Assembly: GCA_025965555.1 (NCBI GenBank)
Contig: JAOPWT010000169.1
Span: 1-33,329, forward strand
Length of the DNA: 33,329 bases
DNA from: Mycobacterium sp.
Lineage (GTDB): Bacteria > Actinomycetota > Actinomycetes > Mycobacteriales > Mycobacteriaceae
Reading direction: 5' to 3'
Part shown: positions 14,277 to 24,364 of the stretch, in pieces
Position numbering within the stretch: the stretch's first letter is position 1
How the letters are laid out: each line of letters opens with the position of its first letter
Position numbers and translations under genes: made by a program
Notes under the pieces: model-generated
The model's input: only the letters and a program-made list of their open reading frames with translations
Told to the model about the DNA's origin: nothing
The model's database searches: none

Positions 14277-17132
14277 TCAGATGACGACGTTGACGAGTTT
14301 GCCCGCCACCACGATGACCTTCTTGGGCGTCGCGCCCGCCATGAACGCGACCACCTTCTCGTCGGCCAGCGCGGCAACCTCCACGGCGTCGGCAGCCGCG
14401 TCGGCGGCGACGGTGACCCGACCACGGACCTTGCCGTTGACCTGTACCGGATATTCGACGGTGTCCTCGACCAGGTACGCGGGGTCGGCCTGCGGGAAGG
14501 GCCCGTGCGCGAGCGGCGTGTCGTGGCCGAGGCGACGCCACAGTTCCTCGGCGAGGTGCGGTGCCAGCGGCGCGACCATCAGCACCAGGGGCTCGACGGC
14601 GGCGCGCGCCGTGACGTCCTCCTTGGTCAGATGGTTGGTGTACTCGATGAGCTTCGCGGCGGCGGTGTTGTTGCGAAGTCCCGCATAGTCTTCCGCGACG
14701 CCGGCAATGGTCTTGTTCAGCAACCGCAGCGTCGCCTCGTCCAGCTGTTGGTGCTCGGCGACCCGCTCGGTGCCGGTGTTCTCGTCGATGACGATGCGCC
14801 ACACCCGCTGTAGGAATCGGTAGGCGCCGACGACGTCCTTGGTCGCCCACGGCCTGGACGCCTCGAGCGGTCCCATCGACATCTCGTAGACGCGCAGGGT
14901 GTCGGCGCCGTACTCCTCGCAGATCTCGTCGGGTGAGACCGAATTCTTCAGGCTCTTGCCGATCTTGCCGAACTCGCGGTTGACCACGATCTCGCCGTCC
15001 GGCCCGGACCAGTAGAACTTCGACTCGCGCTCAACGACTTCCGCTGCGGGAACGTAGGACCCGCGGGCGTCCGTGTAGGCGAACGCCTGGATGTAGCCCT
15101 GGTTGACCAGCCGCCGATAGGGCTCGCGGGAGGACACGTGACCGAGGTCGTAGAGCACCTTGTGCCAGAACCGCGAGTACAGCAGGTGTAGCACTGCGTG
15201 CTCGACGCCACCGACGTAGAGGTCGACGCCGCCAGGGTCCGCGGGACCGTGCTCGGCGGGCCGCGGACCCATCCAGTAGGCCTCGTTCTCCTTGGCGCAG
15301 AACGTTTCCGAGTTGTGTGGGTCGGCATAGCGCAGCTCGTACCACGAGCTGCCCGCCCACTGCGGCATGACGTTGGTGTCGCGGGTGTAGGGCTTGAGCC
15401 CGTCGCCGAGGTCGAGATCGACGTGCACCCACTCGGTCGCCTTGCCCAGCGGCGGCGACGGCTCGCTGTCGGCGTCGTCGGGGTCGAACTGGACCGGCGC
15501 GTAGTTCGGGATGTCGGGCAGCTCGACCGGCAGTGCCGAGTCCGGCAGGCCATGTGGGCGGCCGTCTGCGTCGTAGACGATCGGGAACGGCTCACCCCAG
15601 TACCGCTGGCGGGCGAAAAGCCAGTCCCGCAACTTGTATTCGACCCGAGCCCGGCCACGTCCGTCGGCCTCGAGGCGCGCAACGATGGCCTCCTTGGCCG
15701 ACGCGACGCTCAGCCCGTCAAGGTCACCCGAGTTCACCAGCACGCCGTCACCGGTGTACGCCCCCATCGAGACGTCGCCGCCGGAGACCACCTCGACGAT
15801 CGGCAGGCCGAAGGCCGTCGCGAATTCCCAGTCCCGCTGATCACCGCTCGGCACGGCCATGATCGCGCCGGTGCCGTAGCCTGCCAGCACGTAGTCGGCG
15901 ATGAACACCGGAACCCATTGGCCGTTGACCGGATTCGTGGCATACGCACCGGTGAACACGCCGGTCTTCGACTTGTTCTCCTGGCGCTCCAGATCGGACT
16001 TCGCCGCGATGGTCGTGCGGTAGGACGCCACGGCTTCGGCAGGCGTCGCGGCGCCGAACGTCCACCGCTCGTCGGTGCCCTCCGGCCACGCGGGCGCGAC
16101 GAGGGCATCGACCAGGGCGTGCTCGGGCGCCAACACCATGTAGGTGGCGCCGTACAAGGTGTCGGGCCGCGTGGTGAACACCTCGATGTCGCCAACCTCG
16201 GTGGCGAACCGCACCTCCGCACCCGTCGACCGACCGATCCAGTTGCGCTGCATCGCCTTGACCTTTTCCGGCCAATCGAGCACGTCGAGATCGTCGAGCA
16301 ACCGGTCCGAATACGCGGTGATGCGCATCATCCACTGCCGCAACCGCTTCCGGAACACCGGGAAGTTGCCGCGGTCGCTGCGTCCGTCGGAGGTCACCTC
16401 TTCGTTCGCGAGCACGGTGCCCAAACCGGGGCACCAGTTCACGACCGAGTCGGCCCGATACACCAGCCGGTAGGAGTCGATGACGTCGGCGCGCTCCCCC
16501 GCCGACAGCGTCGACCAGTCGCCGGCTGAACCCGGGGTGCGGGCACCCGATTCGAATTCCTCGATCAATTCGCTGATCGGTCGTGCCTTGTTGGCGTCGA
16601 CGTCGAACCAGGAGTTGAAGATCTGCAGGAAGATCCACTGCGTCCACTTGTAGAAGTCGGTGTCCGTGGTGGAGAAGCTGCGCCGGGCATCGTGGCCGAG
16701 CCCGAGCCTGCCGAGCTGACGACGGAAGTTGACGATGTTGGCCTCGGTGCGGGTACGCGGATGCGTTCCCGTCTGCACGGCGTACTGCTCGGCTGGCAGA
16801 CCGAACGCATCGAAGCCCAACGCGTGCAACACATTACGGCCCGTCATCCGGAAGTAGCGGGCGTAGACGTCGGTGGCGATGTAGCCGAGCGGGTGACCGA
16901 CGTGCAGACCCTCACCCGACGGGTACGGGAACATGTCCTGGACGAACATCTTGTCCGCGGGAACCGGCGACCCGTCGGCAGGCGCGAGCGATCCGACCGG
17001 GTTCGGCACGTGGAACGTACCCAACCGAGCCCAGGTCTCCTGCCAAGTACGTTCGATCTCCCCAGCCAGCTCCGCGTCGTAGCGGTGCTGCGGGGTGCCC
17101 GAGGCGTCCGAGCCGCCTTGCCCTTCAGTCAC
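14277..17132 (-). CDS. leuS: Leucyl-tRNA synthetase
   Basis: This class Ia synthetase charges tRNA(Leu) with leucine in the cytoplasm. At 951 residues it is close to the M. tuberculosis enzyme. Visible hallmarks are the HIGH-type [17 protein letters not shown] near the N-terminus, the CP1 editing domain in the middle (with the [15 protein letters not shown] stretch), and the KMSKS-equivalent [14 protein letters not shown]. The tRNA-binding C-terminal region follows. The frame stays open upstream to 17321, but GTG 17132 is the likely start: it begins VTEGQGG, as in other mycobacterial proteins, and a TACCCT -10 element lies 6 bases upstream. It is divergent from mtc28, as in M. tuberculosis. 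Confidence 0.97.
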   Translation of the reverse strand: MTEGQGGSDASGTPQHRYDAELAGEIERTWQETWARLGTFHVPNPVGSLAPADGSPVPADKMFVQDMFPYPSGEGLHVGHPLGYIATDVYARYFRMTGRNVLHALGFDAFGLPAEQYAVQTGTHPRTRTEANIVNFRRQLGRLGLGHDARRSFSTTDTDFYKWTQWIFLQIFNSWFDVDANKARPISELIEEFESGARTPGSAGDWSTLSAGERADVIDSYRLVYRADSVVNWCPGLGTVLANEEVTSDGRSDRGNFPVFRKRLRQWMMRITAYSDRLLDDLDVLDWPEKVKAMQRNWIGRSTGAEVRFATEVGDIEVFTTRPDTLYGATYMVLAPEHALVDALVAPAWPEGTDERWTFGAATPAEAVASYRTTIAAKSDLERQENKSKTGVFTGAYATNPVNGQWVPVFIADYVLAGYGTGAIMAVPSGDQRDWEFATAFGLPIVEVVSGGDVSMGAYTGDGVLVNSGDLDGLSVASAKEAIVARLEADGRGRARVEYKLRDWLFARQRYWGEPFPIVYDADGRPHGLPDSALPVELPDIPNYAPVQFDPDDADSEPSPPLGKATEWVHVDLDLGDGLKPYTRDTNVMPQWAGSSWYELRYADPHNSETFCAKENEAYWMGPRPAEHGPADPGGVDLYVGGVEHAVLHLLYSRFWHKVLYDLGHVSSREPYRRLVNQGYIQAFAYTDARGSYVPAAEVVERESKFYWSGPDGEIVVNREFGKIGKSLKNSVSPDEICEEYGADTLRVYEMSMGPLEASRPWATKDVVGAYRFLQRVWRIVIDENTGTERVAEHQQLDEATLRLLNKTIAGVAEDYAGLRNNTAAAKLIEYTNHLTKEDVTARAAVEPLVLMVAPLAPHLAEELWRRLGHDTPLAHGPFPQADPAYLVEDTVEYPVQVNGKVRGRVTVAADAAADAVEVAALADEKVVAFMAGATPKKVIVVAGKLVNVVI

Positions 17133-17138
17133 GTGAAC

Positions 17139-17144
17139 AGGGTA
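17139..17144 (-). promoter_or_regulatory. Predicted -10 element of a leaderless leuS promoter
   Basis: On the minus strand this reads TACCCT, followed by a 6-base spacer and the GTG at 17132. The position predicts transcription starting at the start codon. TTGAC just upstream overlaps it and is too close to be a -35 box. Confidence 0.5.
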
Positions 17145-17350
17145 GTCAACGCCCTGCTTCAGACCCCAATTGCAGGTCTGGGGGCGGCGCGCGCAACGGC
17201 TTGGTATCGGTTCCGTTGCAGAGGGGTCAGGGCATGGTTGCAGCTCGATTCCGGACCTGGTGGCGAACGCCGAACGGTGGATACAGTCGGCGCCTGGCCA
17301 GGGCACACCGGGCCGCAGCAACCCGCTTGAGCCGGAAGGACCGACGTTAG

Positions 17351-18277
17351 ATGTTCGAAAATGCCCGTCGTTGGGGACTTCTGGCAGGTGGCTTCGCCGC
17401 AGGGACGGCCTGCGTCCTCGGCCTCGCGGGCACCACTGCCTCCGCCGAGCCCACCCTGCCGCTGCCTGTGGTGCCTGCGACCGTGACGCAGACCGTCACC
17501 GTTCAGGCGGGTGTTCCCGCCGCGGCCGCCGTGGGCCCCAATCAGCTGATCGCCTCGCCGGCCGCCGGGAGCCCACCGGCCCCTGGGCTGAGCGTGGCCG
17601 CGCCTGCCGTGCCCGCCGCACCCGTCTCGACCATCGTCCCCGCCGCCGCAGGAACCCTCGCCGACTTCTTCAAGGAGAAGAACGTCGCGATGGAGCCGCA
17701 GAAGGCCGACGGCTTCAAGGCACTCAACATCGTGCTGCCGATGCCGACGGGCTGGAGCCAGGTGCCCGATCCCAACGTTCCCGACGCATTCGCGGTGATC
17801 GCCGACCGCGTCGGCGGTGACGGGCTCTACACCTCCAACGCCGCAGTTCAGGTCTACAAGCTGGTCGGCGACTTCGACACGAAGGAGGCCATCAGCCACG
17901 GCCTCGTCGACACCCAGCAGCTACCCGCCTGGCGGCCCACCGATGGATCGCTCGCCGACTTCGGCGGCATGCCGTCGGCGCTCATCGAGGGCACCTACCG
18001 GCAGAACAACATGACGCTGAACACCTCGCGCCGCCACACCATCGCCACATCGGGTCGCGACAGGTACCTGGTGTCGCTGTCGGTCACCACCAGCGCCCAG
18101 GTGTCCGTCGCGGCGGGTTCGGCGACCGATGCCATCGTCAACGGATACCGGGTCGTCTCACCCGATGCGCCGCCGCCCGCTCCGGCAGCCCCGCCGCCCG
18201 GAGTTCCCGCGGCGCCCGCACCCGCCGTACCTGCTGCGCTCCCCGCGGCCGCCCAGCCGCTCGGCCTGCCTCGCTAG
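17351..18277 (+). CDS. mtc28: Proline-rich secreted antigen, Mtc28 / LpqN-LpqT family
   Basis: This 308-residue exported protein is homologous by length, composition and position to M. tuberculosis Rv0040c (28 kDa proline-rich antigen). A Sec signal peptide covers about residues 1-34 ([20 protein letters not shown], cleavage after TASA). A Pro/Ala/Val-rich linker (35-105) leads to the conserved LpqN/LpqT/Mtc28 domain (about 110-270, with [20 protein letters not shown] and [20 protein letters not shown]), and a second Pro/Ala-rich tail follows. There is no lipobox Cys, so it is secreted rather than lipid-anchored. GGAAGGA precedes the ATG. The biochemical role is unknown. Confidence 0.93.
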   Translation: MFENARRWGLLAGGFAAGTACVLGLAGTTASAEPTLPLPVVPATVTQTVTVQAGVPAAAAVGPNQLIASPAAGSPPAPGLSVAAPAVPAAPVSTIVPAAAGTLADFFKEKNVAMEPQKADGFKALNIVLPMPTGWSQVPDPNVPDAFAVIADRVGGDGLYTSNAAVQVYKLVGDFDTKEAISHGLVDTQQLPAWRPTDGSLADFGGMPSALIEGTYRQNNMTLNTSRRHTIATSGRDRYLVSLSVTTSAQVSVAAGSATDAIVNGYRVVSPDAPPPAPAAPPPGVPAAPAPAVPAALPAAAQPLGLPR

Positions 18278-18307
18278 CCCCGGGCCCCGCACGACCGGCG
18301 GCCCTCG

Positions 18308-18313
18308 TATTGT
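18308..18313 (+). promoter_or_regulatory. Predicted -10 element for the Rv0039c-like gene
   Basis: TATTGT is followed by 6 bases (GAGGCC) and the ATG at 18320. A leaderless start is likely, although the GAGG in the spacer could also serve as a close ribosome site on a read-through transcript from mtc28. Confidence 0.4.
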
Positions 18314-18319
18314 GAGGCC

Positions 18320-18667
18320 ATGCTGATCGCCGCCGTGCTGTGCCTGTGCGCCGCCGTGGTGACCGCCGCCACGGGCCTGTGGTCGATGGCTCGGCCGCGT
18401 TCGGCCGACGTCGTCGCGCAGGTCCTGCGGGCCGTCGTCCCGACCCAGCTCGCGGCCGCGGTGATGCTCGGCGCAGGCGGAGTGGTCGCGCTTGCGGCAC
18501 CGCACCAGGCGGGTGTGTCGGCGCTGGTGGTCTGCATTGTCGGTGCCGTGGGCACCGTGGCGGCCGGGTGCTACCAGAGCGCCAAGGCGGTGGCCGTCAA
18601 GGAGGCCGTCACCGCCGGTGCCGACTGCGCGGGCTCTTGCGCGTCGTGCACACTCTCCTGCCAGTAG
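18320..18667 (+). CDS. Small membrane protein, Rv0039c-like, with Cys-rich tail
   Basis: This 115-residue protein corresponds by length and position (between mtc28 and yqgE) to M. tuberculosis Rv0039c. Three hydrophobic segments lie at about 3-20, 42-60 and 67-84. The short C-terminal tail contains four cysteines, Cys103, Cys107, Cys110 and Cys114, in the pattern C-x3-C-x2-C-x3-C, ending at Gln115. The tail could bind a metal or form disulfides, depending on which side of the membrane it lies. The function is unknown in the family as far as I know. Stop-to-stop distance to yqgE, which is convergent, is 30 bases. Confidence 0.85.
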   Translation: MLIAAVLCLCAAVVTAATGLWSMARPRSADVVAQVLRAVVPTQLAAAVMLGAGGVVALAAPHQAGVSALVVCIVGAVGTVAAGCYQSAKAVAVKEAVTAGADCAGSCASCTLSCQ

Positions 18668-18697
18668 CGCACCGCCGGTCGGATGTTCCCGACGCGA

Positions 18698-19303
18698 CTA
18701 GTTGCGGCTGACGTCGATCGGGTGGGTTGCCAACAGCGACAACGGCATCGGCTGACGGCGCAGCACCCGGCCCCAGAGATCGACCCGCGGCTCGACCAGC
18801 ACGTCGGACGGCAACGCCGACAAGACGATCCAGTCGTCCCTTTCGATCTCACCTTCGAGCTGGCCGATCGTCCACCCGGAGTACCCGGCGAAGATCCGGA
18901 CACCTTCGACGGCGGGGGCGATGGTGTCTGGATCGGCATCGAGGTCGACCATCACGATGCGCCCCTGCACGTGCCGCAGACCGGGCACGTCGGTGGGCTG
19001 TAGGCCCGCGCGCAAGGTCGCCAGGCACAGCGCGGCGTCCCGCTTCACGGGGCCACCGACGAACATCGTCTTGGGCTTGGTGGCGAGCTTGGTCCACTGC
19101 GGCAGCACGTTGAAGACCGCGGTTTCACTCGGTCGGTTCAACACCACCCCGAGGGTGCCGCCGTCGTTGTGCTCGACGATGTAGATGACGCTGCGGCGGA
19201 ACGTCGGCTCCATCAGATCGGTGTTGGCGAGCAGGAGCGTTCCCGCACGGACCCGGTGCGTCGCAGGAGCGAAGTGGTCCTCCGGGTCCTCTGACTGCGC
19301 CAC
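18698..19303 (-). CDS. YqgE/AlgH family protein (DUF179)
   Basis: This 201-residue protein is homologous by position and length to Rv0038. Family motifs are visible: GTLLLANTDLMEPTFRRSVI near the N-terminus, EHNDGGTLGVVLNRP, MFVGGPVKRDAAL, and FAGYSGWTIGQLEGEI. The family has a conserved single-domain fold and is cytoplasmic; its molecular role is unsettled (AlgH in Pseudomonas was first tied to alginate regulation). The start is GTG 19303. It is divergent from the MFS gene with a 136-base gap between starts. Confidence 0.93.
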   Translation of the reverse strand: MAQSEDPEDHFAPATHRVRAGTLLLANTDLMEPTFRRSVIYIVEHNDGGTLGVVLNRPSETAVFNVLPQWTKLATKPKTMFVGGPVKRDAALCLATLRAGLQPTDVPGLRHVQGRIVMVDLDADPDTIAPAVEGVRIFAGYSGWTIGQLEGEIERDDWIVLSALPSDVLVEPRVDLWGRVLRRQPMPLSLLATHPIDVSRN

Positions 19304-19439
19304 CCATCCATCATGTCACCAGCGTGCGCCGATGGTGGCGATCGGGCGCGGCCATGCCGGTTACTTTTGCGAATCTTTGTAGGGTGGATGAGTCGCCGAT
19401 CGGCGCGCCGAACACACTTCAACCCGACATCGGACAAAC

Positions 19440-20723
19440 GTGGTCAAGCCTCACCCTCGCTTCGCCGTGTGGCGGTCGGTGCGCGGGCTACCCGAGTTCC
19501 GCCGACTTCTGGAACTTCGCGCGGTGAGTTCATTCGGCGACGGGCTGTTTCAGGGCGGCCTGGCAGGCGCCCTGCTCTTCAACCCGGACCGAGCCGCGAA
19601 CCCGTGGGAGATCGCCGGGTCCTTCGCCGTGTTGTACCTGCCCTACTCGTTGCTCGGTCCGTTTGCGGGCGCCCTGCTCGACCGGTGGGACCGCCGCGTG
19701 GTCCTCATCGGCGCGAACGCGGCACGGCTGCTGCTGATGCTGTCGGTGGCGTTACTCCTGGAACTTCGGGCTGGCGCGGTCGGGATCCTGCTTGGTGCGC
19801 TGATCGTCAACGGCTTCACCCGGTTCGTCACGTCCGGGTTGTCGGCGGCGCTGCCCCACGTGGTGCCACGCGAGCAGGTGCTGACCATGAACTCCGTCGC
19901 GACGGCCGTCAGCGCCGTGGCCCTTTTCATCGGCGCGATCTTCATGCTGTTGCCGCGCTCTGTCTTCGGGGCGGGCGACACAGGTTCTGCGGCAGTCATA
20001 TTCATGGCATCCGCTCCGGTCGCGCTGGCGTTGTTTCTGTCCGTGCGCTTCACACCGCGCGTGCTCGGACCCGACGATTCGGCCAGAGCGGTGCACGGCT
20101 CGGTCGCCTACGCCGTCGCCACCGGCTGGGTTTACGGACTGCGGACCGTGGTCACCGTGCGCAGCGTCGGGGCGACACTGTCTGGCGTCGTGGCGCACCG
20201 CGCCGCATTCGGCATCAACACGCTGCTGGTGCTGGTCATCGTGCGACACACCGGTTCGGCGAGCGTCGCAGGATTCGGGATGGCCCTGCTCTTCGCCAGC
20301 TTCGCCGGGTTCGGACTCTTCCTCGCGAACTTCCTCACCCCCGTCGCAGTGCACCGCTGGGGTCGGTACGCGACGGGCAACGTCGCGCTCGCCGCGGCGG
20401 CGGCCATCCAACTCTCCGCGGTGGGCTTGGACCTGCCGGTCATGATGGCGTGCGGGTTCCTGCTCGGCGCCGCGGGTCAGATGGTGAAGCTGTGTGGCGA
20501 CTCGGCCATGCAACTCGACGTCGACGACGCGCTCCGCGGTCACGTCTTCACCGTTCAGGATTCGCTGTTCTGGGTGTCGTTCGTCGGCGCGATCACGCTG
20601 AGCGCGGCCGTCATTCCCGTCGACGGCCACTCGCCCGCGCTGGTGATCGCCGGGTCGGTCGCCTATCTGCTCGGGTTGGCCGCGCACGCCACGATCGGCA
20701 GGCGCGCAACGCAGTCGGGCTAG
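19440..20723 (+). CDS. Major facilitator superfamily transporter (Rv0037c-like)
   Basis: This 427-residue polytopic membrane protein has about 12 hydrophobic helices and the MFS loop between helices 2 and 3 ([22 protein letters not shown], similar to the DRxxRR motif). It corresponds to Rv0037c by position. The substrate is unknown; such proteins are often drug or metabolite exporters. The GTG at 19440 is the first plausible start; no clear ribosome site is seen. The TIGR03084-type gene follows with its ATG 9 bases after the stop. Confidence 0.9.
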   Translation: MVKPHPRFAVWRSVRGLPEFRRLLELRAVSSFGDGLFQGGLAGALLFNPDRAANPWEIAGSFAVLYLPYSLLGPFAGALLDRWDRRVVLIGANAARLLLMLSVALLLELRAGAVGILLGALIVNGFTRFVTSGLSAALPHVVPREQVLTMNSVATAVSAVALFIGAIFMLLPRSVFGAGDTGSAAVIFMASAPVALALFLSVRFTPRVLGPDDSARAVHGSVAYAVATGWVYGLRTVVTVRSVGATLSGVVAHRAAFGINTLLVLVIVRHTGSASVAGFGMALLFASFAGFGLFLANFLTPVAVHRWGRYATGNVALAAAAAIQLSAVGLDLPVMMACGFLLGAAGQMVKLCGDSAMQLDVDDALRGHVFTVQDSLFWVSFVGAITLSAAVIPVDGHSPALVIAGSVAYLLGLAAHATIGRRATQSG

Positions 20724-20726
20724 GGT
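20721..20726 (+). promoter_or_regulatory. Predicted -10 element overlapping the MFS stop codon
   Basis: TAGGGT, whose TAG is the MFS stop codon, is followed by 6 bases and the ATG at 20733. This suggests a leaderless promoter for the next gene in addition to read-through from the MFS gene. Confidence 0.45.
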
Positions 20727-20732
20727 GACGCC

Positions 20733-21506
20733 ATGGCTGGAGCCGACGAGGTGGTGGCGGATCTGCGAGCCGAGAGCGATGCGCTCGACGAACTCGTCGC
20801 ATGCCTCGACGATGACGGCTGGGACCGCGAGACGCCTGCCCCAGGATGGACCATCGCCCACCAGATCGCGCATCTGTGGTGGACGGACCGCGTCTCCGTC
20901 GTCGCTGTCACCGACGAGGCCGGTTTCGCCGTGATCCTCGAGCACGCCGCCGCCAATCCCCTCGGCTTCGTCGACGAGGGTGCAGAAGAACTCGCGACGA
21001 CTCCGCCCGCCGAGATGCTCGTCGATTGGCGGCTCACGCGGTCCCGTCTGCACGACGAGCTCCTCGAGGTGGCCGACGGCAGGAAGCTGCCCTGGTTCGG
21101 CCCACCGATGAGCGCCGCCTCGATGGCGACCGCGCGGCTGATGGAGACATGGGCGCACGGACTCGACGTCGCCGACGCACTTGGGGTGAAGCGGCCCGCC
21201 ACCGCGCGGCTGCGTTCGATCGCCCACATCGGCGTCCGCACCAGAGACTTCGCGTTCACGGTGCACGGGTTGCCGGTCCCGACCGAGCCGTTCCTGGTCG
21301 AGTTGCGCGCCCCGGACGGTTCGACGTGGACATGGGGACCCGCCGACGCCGGTCAGCACGTCACCGGGTCTGCCGAGCACTTCTGCATGCTGGTGACCCA
21401 ACGTCGCCCACGCGCGGAACTCGACGTGACGGCGGTCGGCGACGACGCCGCGAAGTGGCTGACGATCGCGCAGGCATTCGCGGGCCCACCTGGACGGGGC
21501 CGCTAG
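20733..21506 (+). CDS. DinB/MDMPI-fold metal-binding protein (TIGR03084 type, Rv0036c-like)
   Basis: This 257-residue protein matches Rv0036c in length and neighbours. The N-terminal four-helix DinB/mycothiol-dependent maleylpyruvate isomerase-like domain shows the expected metal-site histidines in [13 protein letters not shown] (about residues 40-52) and [14 protein letters not shown] (about 137-150). The C-terminal half is a smaller beta-rich domain. Relatives use mycothiol or bind divalent metal; the substrate is unknown. Its stop TAG is directly followed by the stop of the opposite-strand gene, with no intergenic base. Confidence 0.9.
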   Translation: MAGADEVVADLRAESDALDELVACLDDDGWDRETPAPGWTIAHQIAHLWWTDRVSVVAVTDEAGFAVILEHAAANPLGFVDEGAEELATTPPAEMLVDWRLTRSRLHDELLEVADGRKLPWFGPPMSAASMATARLMETWAHGLDVADALGVKRPATARLRSIAHIGVRTRDFAFTVHGLPVPTEPFLVELRAPDGSTWTWGPADAGQHVTGSAEHFCMLVTQRRPRAELDVTAVGDDAAKWLTIAQAFAGPPGRGR

Positions 21507-22007
21507 CTACAGCTGAGTCGCCGCGTCTGCGGCGCCGTCACCGTCGGAGTCCGACAGCTTCACGTCCCAGCGCCCGTCGGCATCGGTGTCGACGTAGGCG
21601 TCGCTGCCGACGAGCACGCGGTCCGCCAATCCGTCGCGGTTGACGTCCACCAGGCGGTCGTCGATCTGGCCGTCGCCGTCGAAGTCGACCAGTGGGCCGC
21701 CCGTCAGCTCCACCCCGTCGAGGCCCAGCCAGCGGATCTGCCCGGCGCGGCCGTCGACGCCGATCGACCAGGTGCCGGAGCCATCGTCGGTGAACGCCGC
21801 CTCGGCACGTCCGTCGTCGTCCAGATCGAGCAGCAGGTGATCGGCGGTCCCGTCGCCGTCGAGGTCGGCCATGGCGTCGTCGAGCCGACCGTCGGCGTCG
21901 AAGTCCAGACCGATCGCATCGAAAACGCCGTCGTCGTCGGTGTCGACGTTCAACTCGGCCGACCAGATGGTGGCCGACCCGTCACCGTCACCAAGGCAGT
22001 ACTCCAT
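21507..22007 (-). CDS. Asp-rich Ca-binding-type repeat protein (Rv3906c-like)
   Basis: This 166-residue, very acidic protein contains eight calcium-loop-like repeats. Seven are DxDxDG (DTDDDG, DFDADG, DLDGDG, DLDDDG, DFDGDG, DTDADG, DSDGDG) and one is DVNRDG. This is the pattern of dockerin/EF-hand or thrombospondin type 3-like calcium loops. No signal peptide is visible, so location is uncertain. Between the fourth and fifth repeats is a short non-acidic block (TWSIGVDGRAGQIRWLGLDG). It lies 18 bases after the pcnA stop, so probably in one operon, as I recall for Rv3906c next to pcnA in M. tuberculosis. Older annotations of relatives as pullulanase are not supported by what I see. Confidence 0.82.
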   Translation of the reverse strand: MEYCLGDGDGSATIWSAELNVDTDDDGVFDAIGLDFDADGRLDDAMADLDGDGTADHLLLDLDDDGRAEAAFTDDGSGTWSIGVDGRAGQIRWLGLDGVELTGGPLVDFDGDGQIDDRLVDVNRDGLADRVLVGSDAYVDTDADGRWDVKLSDSDGDGAADAATQL

Positions 22008-22025
22008 GGTTGATAGGACGCGGAC

Positions 22026-23462
22026 CTACGCCTTGGCGTTCCACCACTTCTGAAGTTCGTCGACCGCCTCGTCGTGCTCGAGCGGCCCGCGGTCCAGCCG
22101 CAACTCCTTGAGGTACTGCCACGCCTGACCCACCTGGGGACCCGCCGGGATGCCGAGGATCCGCATGATCTCGTTGCCGTCGAGGTCGGGACGAACCCGC
22201 TGCAGGTCCTCCTTCGCGGCGAGTTCGACGATGCGGTTCTCCAGGTCGTCGTAATTGGCCTGCAGACGGGCGGCGCGGCGCTTGTTGCGCGTCGTGCAGT
22301 CGGCGCGCACCAGCTTGTGCAGCCTCTCGACGAGAGGACCGGCATCGGTGACGTAGCGCCGCACGGCCGAGTCGGTCCACTTGCCGTCCCCGTAGCCGTG
22401 GAACCGCAGGTGCAGGTACACCAGCTGGGACACGTCGTCGACCATCTGCTTGGAGTACTTCAGCGCCCGCATGCGCTTGCGGGTCATCTTCGCGCCGACG
22501 ACCTCGTGGTGATGGAAGCTCACGCCGCCGTCGCTCTCGTGCTTACGGGTCGACGGCTTGCCGACGTCGTGCAGCAGCGCCGCCCACCGGAGCACCAGAT
22601 CGGGCCCCCCGGTCTCGAGGTCGATCGCCTGCCGCAGCACCGTCAGCGAATGCTGGTAGACGTCCTTGTGCTGGTGGTGCTCGTCGATGGCCATGCGCAT
22701 GCCGCCCACCTCGGGCAGCACCACGTCACCGAGGCCGGTCCGGACCATCAGGTCGATGCCTGCGACCGGGTCGGCCCCCAGCATCATCTTGTCCAGCTCG
22801 GCCGCCACCCGCTCGACGGTGATCCGGCCGAGTTCCTGCGCCATCCGCGTCATCGCCTCGCGGACCCTCGGCGCGACGTCGAAGCCGAGCTGAGAGACGA
22901 ACCGCGCCGCGCGCAGCATCCGCAGCGGATCGTCGCCGAACGACACCTCCGGCGTCGACGGAGTGTCGAGCACGCGGTTGCGGATGGAGTCCAATCCGTT
23001 TAGGGGATCCAGGAATTCGTCGAGGCCGGCCGGCGTGATGCGCACCGCCATCGAGTTGACGGTGAAGTCGCGCCGCACCAGATCGTCTTCGAGCCGATCA
23101 CCGAACTGGACCTCCGGGTTGCGGGTCACCCGGTCGTAGGCGTCGGCGCGGAAAGTGGTGATCTCAAGGCGTTCGGAGCCCTTGCCGACGCCGATCGTCC
23201 CGAACTCGATGCCGGTGTCCCACAGCCCGTCGGCCCAGCGCCGGACCACCTGCTGCACCCGATCCGGGCGGGCGTCGGTGGTGAAGTCGAGATCCGTCAG
23301 CGGCCGTTCGAGAAGCGCATCCCGGACACTCCCGCCGACCAGGTACAGCTGGTGGCCGGCGTCGGCGAACAACTGACCCAGCTCACGCAGCATCTGCGCG
23401 TGCGGTTGCAGCGCCTTGGCGGCGGTCAGCAGCACATCGGTGGCGGAGGGATCGTTCGGCAC
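22026..23462 (-). CDS. pcnA: CCA tRNA nucleotidyltransferase / poly(A) polymerase head-domain protein
   Basis: This 478-residue class II nucleotidyltransferase probably adds or repairs the CCA end of tRNAs. Residues 43-48 are GGSVRD and the catalytic acids Asp57 and Asp59 lie in LTDLDF. An RNA/nucleotide-binding block ([11 protein letters not shown]) follows, and an HD domain starts near residue 295 ([28 protein letters not shown]), so it belongs to the HD-containing branch. It corresponds to Rv3907c. The start is GTG with a TAGGCT -10 element 8 bases upstream, in a 110-base divergent region shared with mutT4. Confidence 0.95.
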   Translation of the reverse strand: MPNDPSATDVLLTAAKALQPHAQMLRELGQLFADAGHQLYLVGGSVRDALLERPLTDLDFTTDARPDRVQQVVRRWADGLWDTGIEFGTIGVGKGSERLEITTFRADAYDRVTRNPEVQFGDRLEDDLVRRDFTVNSMAVRITPAGLDEFLDPLNGLDSIRNRVLDTPSTPEVSFGDDPLRMLRAARFVSQLGFDVAPRVREAMTRMAQELGRITVERVAAELDKMMLGADPVAGIDLMVRTGLGDVVLPEVGGMRMAIDEHHQHKDVYQHSLTVLRQAIDLETGGPDLVLRWAALLHDVGKPSTRKHESDGGVSFHHHEVVGAKMTRKRMRALKYSKQMVDDVSQLVYLHLRFHGYGDGKWTDSAVRRYVTDAGPLVERLHKLVRADCTTRNKRRAARLQANYDDLENRIVELAAKEDLQRVRPDLDGNEIMRILGIPAGPQVGQAWQYLKELRLDRGPLEHDEAVDELQKWWNAKA

Positions 23463-23470
23463 GTTCGATG

Positions 23471-23476
23471 AGCCTA
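23471..23476 (-). promoter_or_regulatory. Predicted -10 element for pcnA
   Basis: On the minus strand the hexamer TAGGCT is followed by 8 bases and the GTG at 23462, giving a leaderless or nearly leaderless mRNA. It faces the mutT4 promoter on the other strand. Confidence 0.45.
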
Positions 23477-23559
23477 ATGGGCGCTCACGGTGGCGTAACG
23501 ACCCGGCGACAACGCGACCACGACGGCGAGTGTGTACAGGACGGAAACCAAGTGGCAGC

Positions 23560-23565
23560 TACTAT
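23560..23565 (+). promoter_or_regulatory. Predicted -10 element of a leaderless mutT4 promoter
   Basis: TACTAT is a strong match to the mycobacterial TANNNT pattern and lies 7 bases before the GTG at 23573. It supports this start rather than the in-frame ATG at 23468. Confidence 0.6.
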
Positions 23566-23572
23566 CGCTTGG

Positions 23573-24364
23573 GTGTCGGAGGGCGAACGGGCCAAACCAC
23601 GACGGCGCCGAGGACGGCGCCGCGGCCGACGCTCTGCGGGTCCGCCGGAAGCCAGCACTCCGAGTGCTCCCAGCCCTCCTGCCGCACCACTTCCCGGCCC
23701 CACTCCCGGCCACCACGTCGACGCCTCGGCGAAGGCCCCGCAGGGCAGACCCGGCCGCCGCTCCCCCGAACGGCTGCGCACCGTCCACGAGACCTCGGCG
23801 GGTGGTCTGGTCATCGATGGCATCGACGGACCCAAGGACGAACAGGTCGCCGCGCTCATCGGTCGGATCGACCGGCGCGGACGCATGCTGTGGTCGCTGC
23901 CCAAGGGCCACATCGAACAGGGCGAGACCGCCGAGCAGACCGCCATCCGCGAGGTCGCCGAGGAGACCGGCATCCAGGGCAGCGTGCTCGCCGCGCTCGG
24001 CAGCATCGACTACTGGTTCGTGACCGAGGGGCGCCGCGTCCACAAGACCGTGCACCATTACCTCATGCGATTCCTCGAAGGTGAGCTCTCCGACGAAGAC
24101 GTCGAGGTGACCGAGGTCGCCTGGGTGCCACTCGGAGACCTACCGTCACGCCTGGCCTACGCCGACGAACGCAGACTCGCCGAGGTCGCAGGCGAGCTGA
24201 TCGACAAGCTCCACGCCGACGGCCCAGGCTCACTTCCACCGCTGCCGCACAGCTCGCCGCGCCGCCGCCCGCAGACGCACTCGCACACTCGAAACCGTCG
24301 ACCCGACGACCCTGCACAACAGCAACCCGGCCGGCGGGCGAACGGCTGCGGCCAAGGCCCATGA
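23573..24364 (+). CDS. mutT4: NUDIX hydrolase MutT4-like (Rv3908)
   Basis: This 263-residue NUDIX protein probably hydrolyses a nucleoside diphosphate-linked substrate in the cytoplasm; the true substrate in this branch is unclear. The Nudix box is [23 protein letters not shown] at about residues 112-134, with the catalytic REVAEE complete. The N-terminus [20 protein letters not shown] is strongly basic, followed by a Pro/Ala-rich linker, and the C-terminal 40 residues are also Arg/Pro-rich, features shared with Rv3908. Start and stop fit a leaderless GTG and an ATGA overlap with the next gene (stop at 24364, next ATG at 24361). Confidence 0.92.
   Translation: MSEGERAKPRRRRGRRRGRRSAGPPEASTPSAPSPPAAPLPGPTPGHHVDASAKAPQGRPGRRSPERLRTVHETSAGGLVIDGIDGPKDEQVAALIGRIDRRGRMLWSLPKGHIEQGETAEQTAIREVAEETGIQGSVLAALGSIDYWFVTEGRRVHKTVHHYLMRFLEGELSDEDVEVTEVAWVPLGDLPSRLAYADERRLAEVAGELIDKLHADGPGSLPPLPHSSPRRRPQTHSHTRNRRPDDPAQQQPGRRANGCGQGP

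Noticed and set aside
15198-16529. Plus-strand open frame of about 440 codons opposite leuS
   Set aside because: LeuS is unmistakable on the minus strand; the plus-strand product is Arg/Val/Gly-rich with no recognisable domain.
19752-21401. Minus-strand open frame of about 550 codons opposite the MFS and Rv0036c-like genes
   Set aside because: It spans two well-supported genes on the other strand and their boundary, and its product is low-complexity, so it is an antisense shadow.
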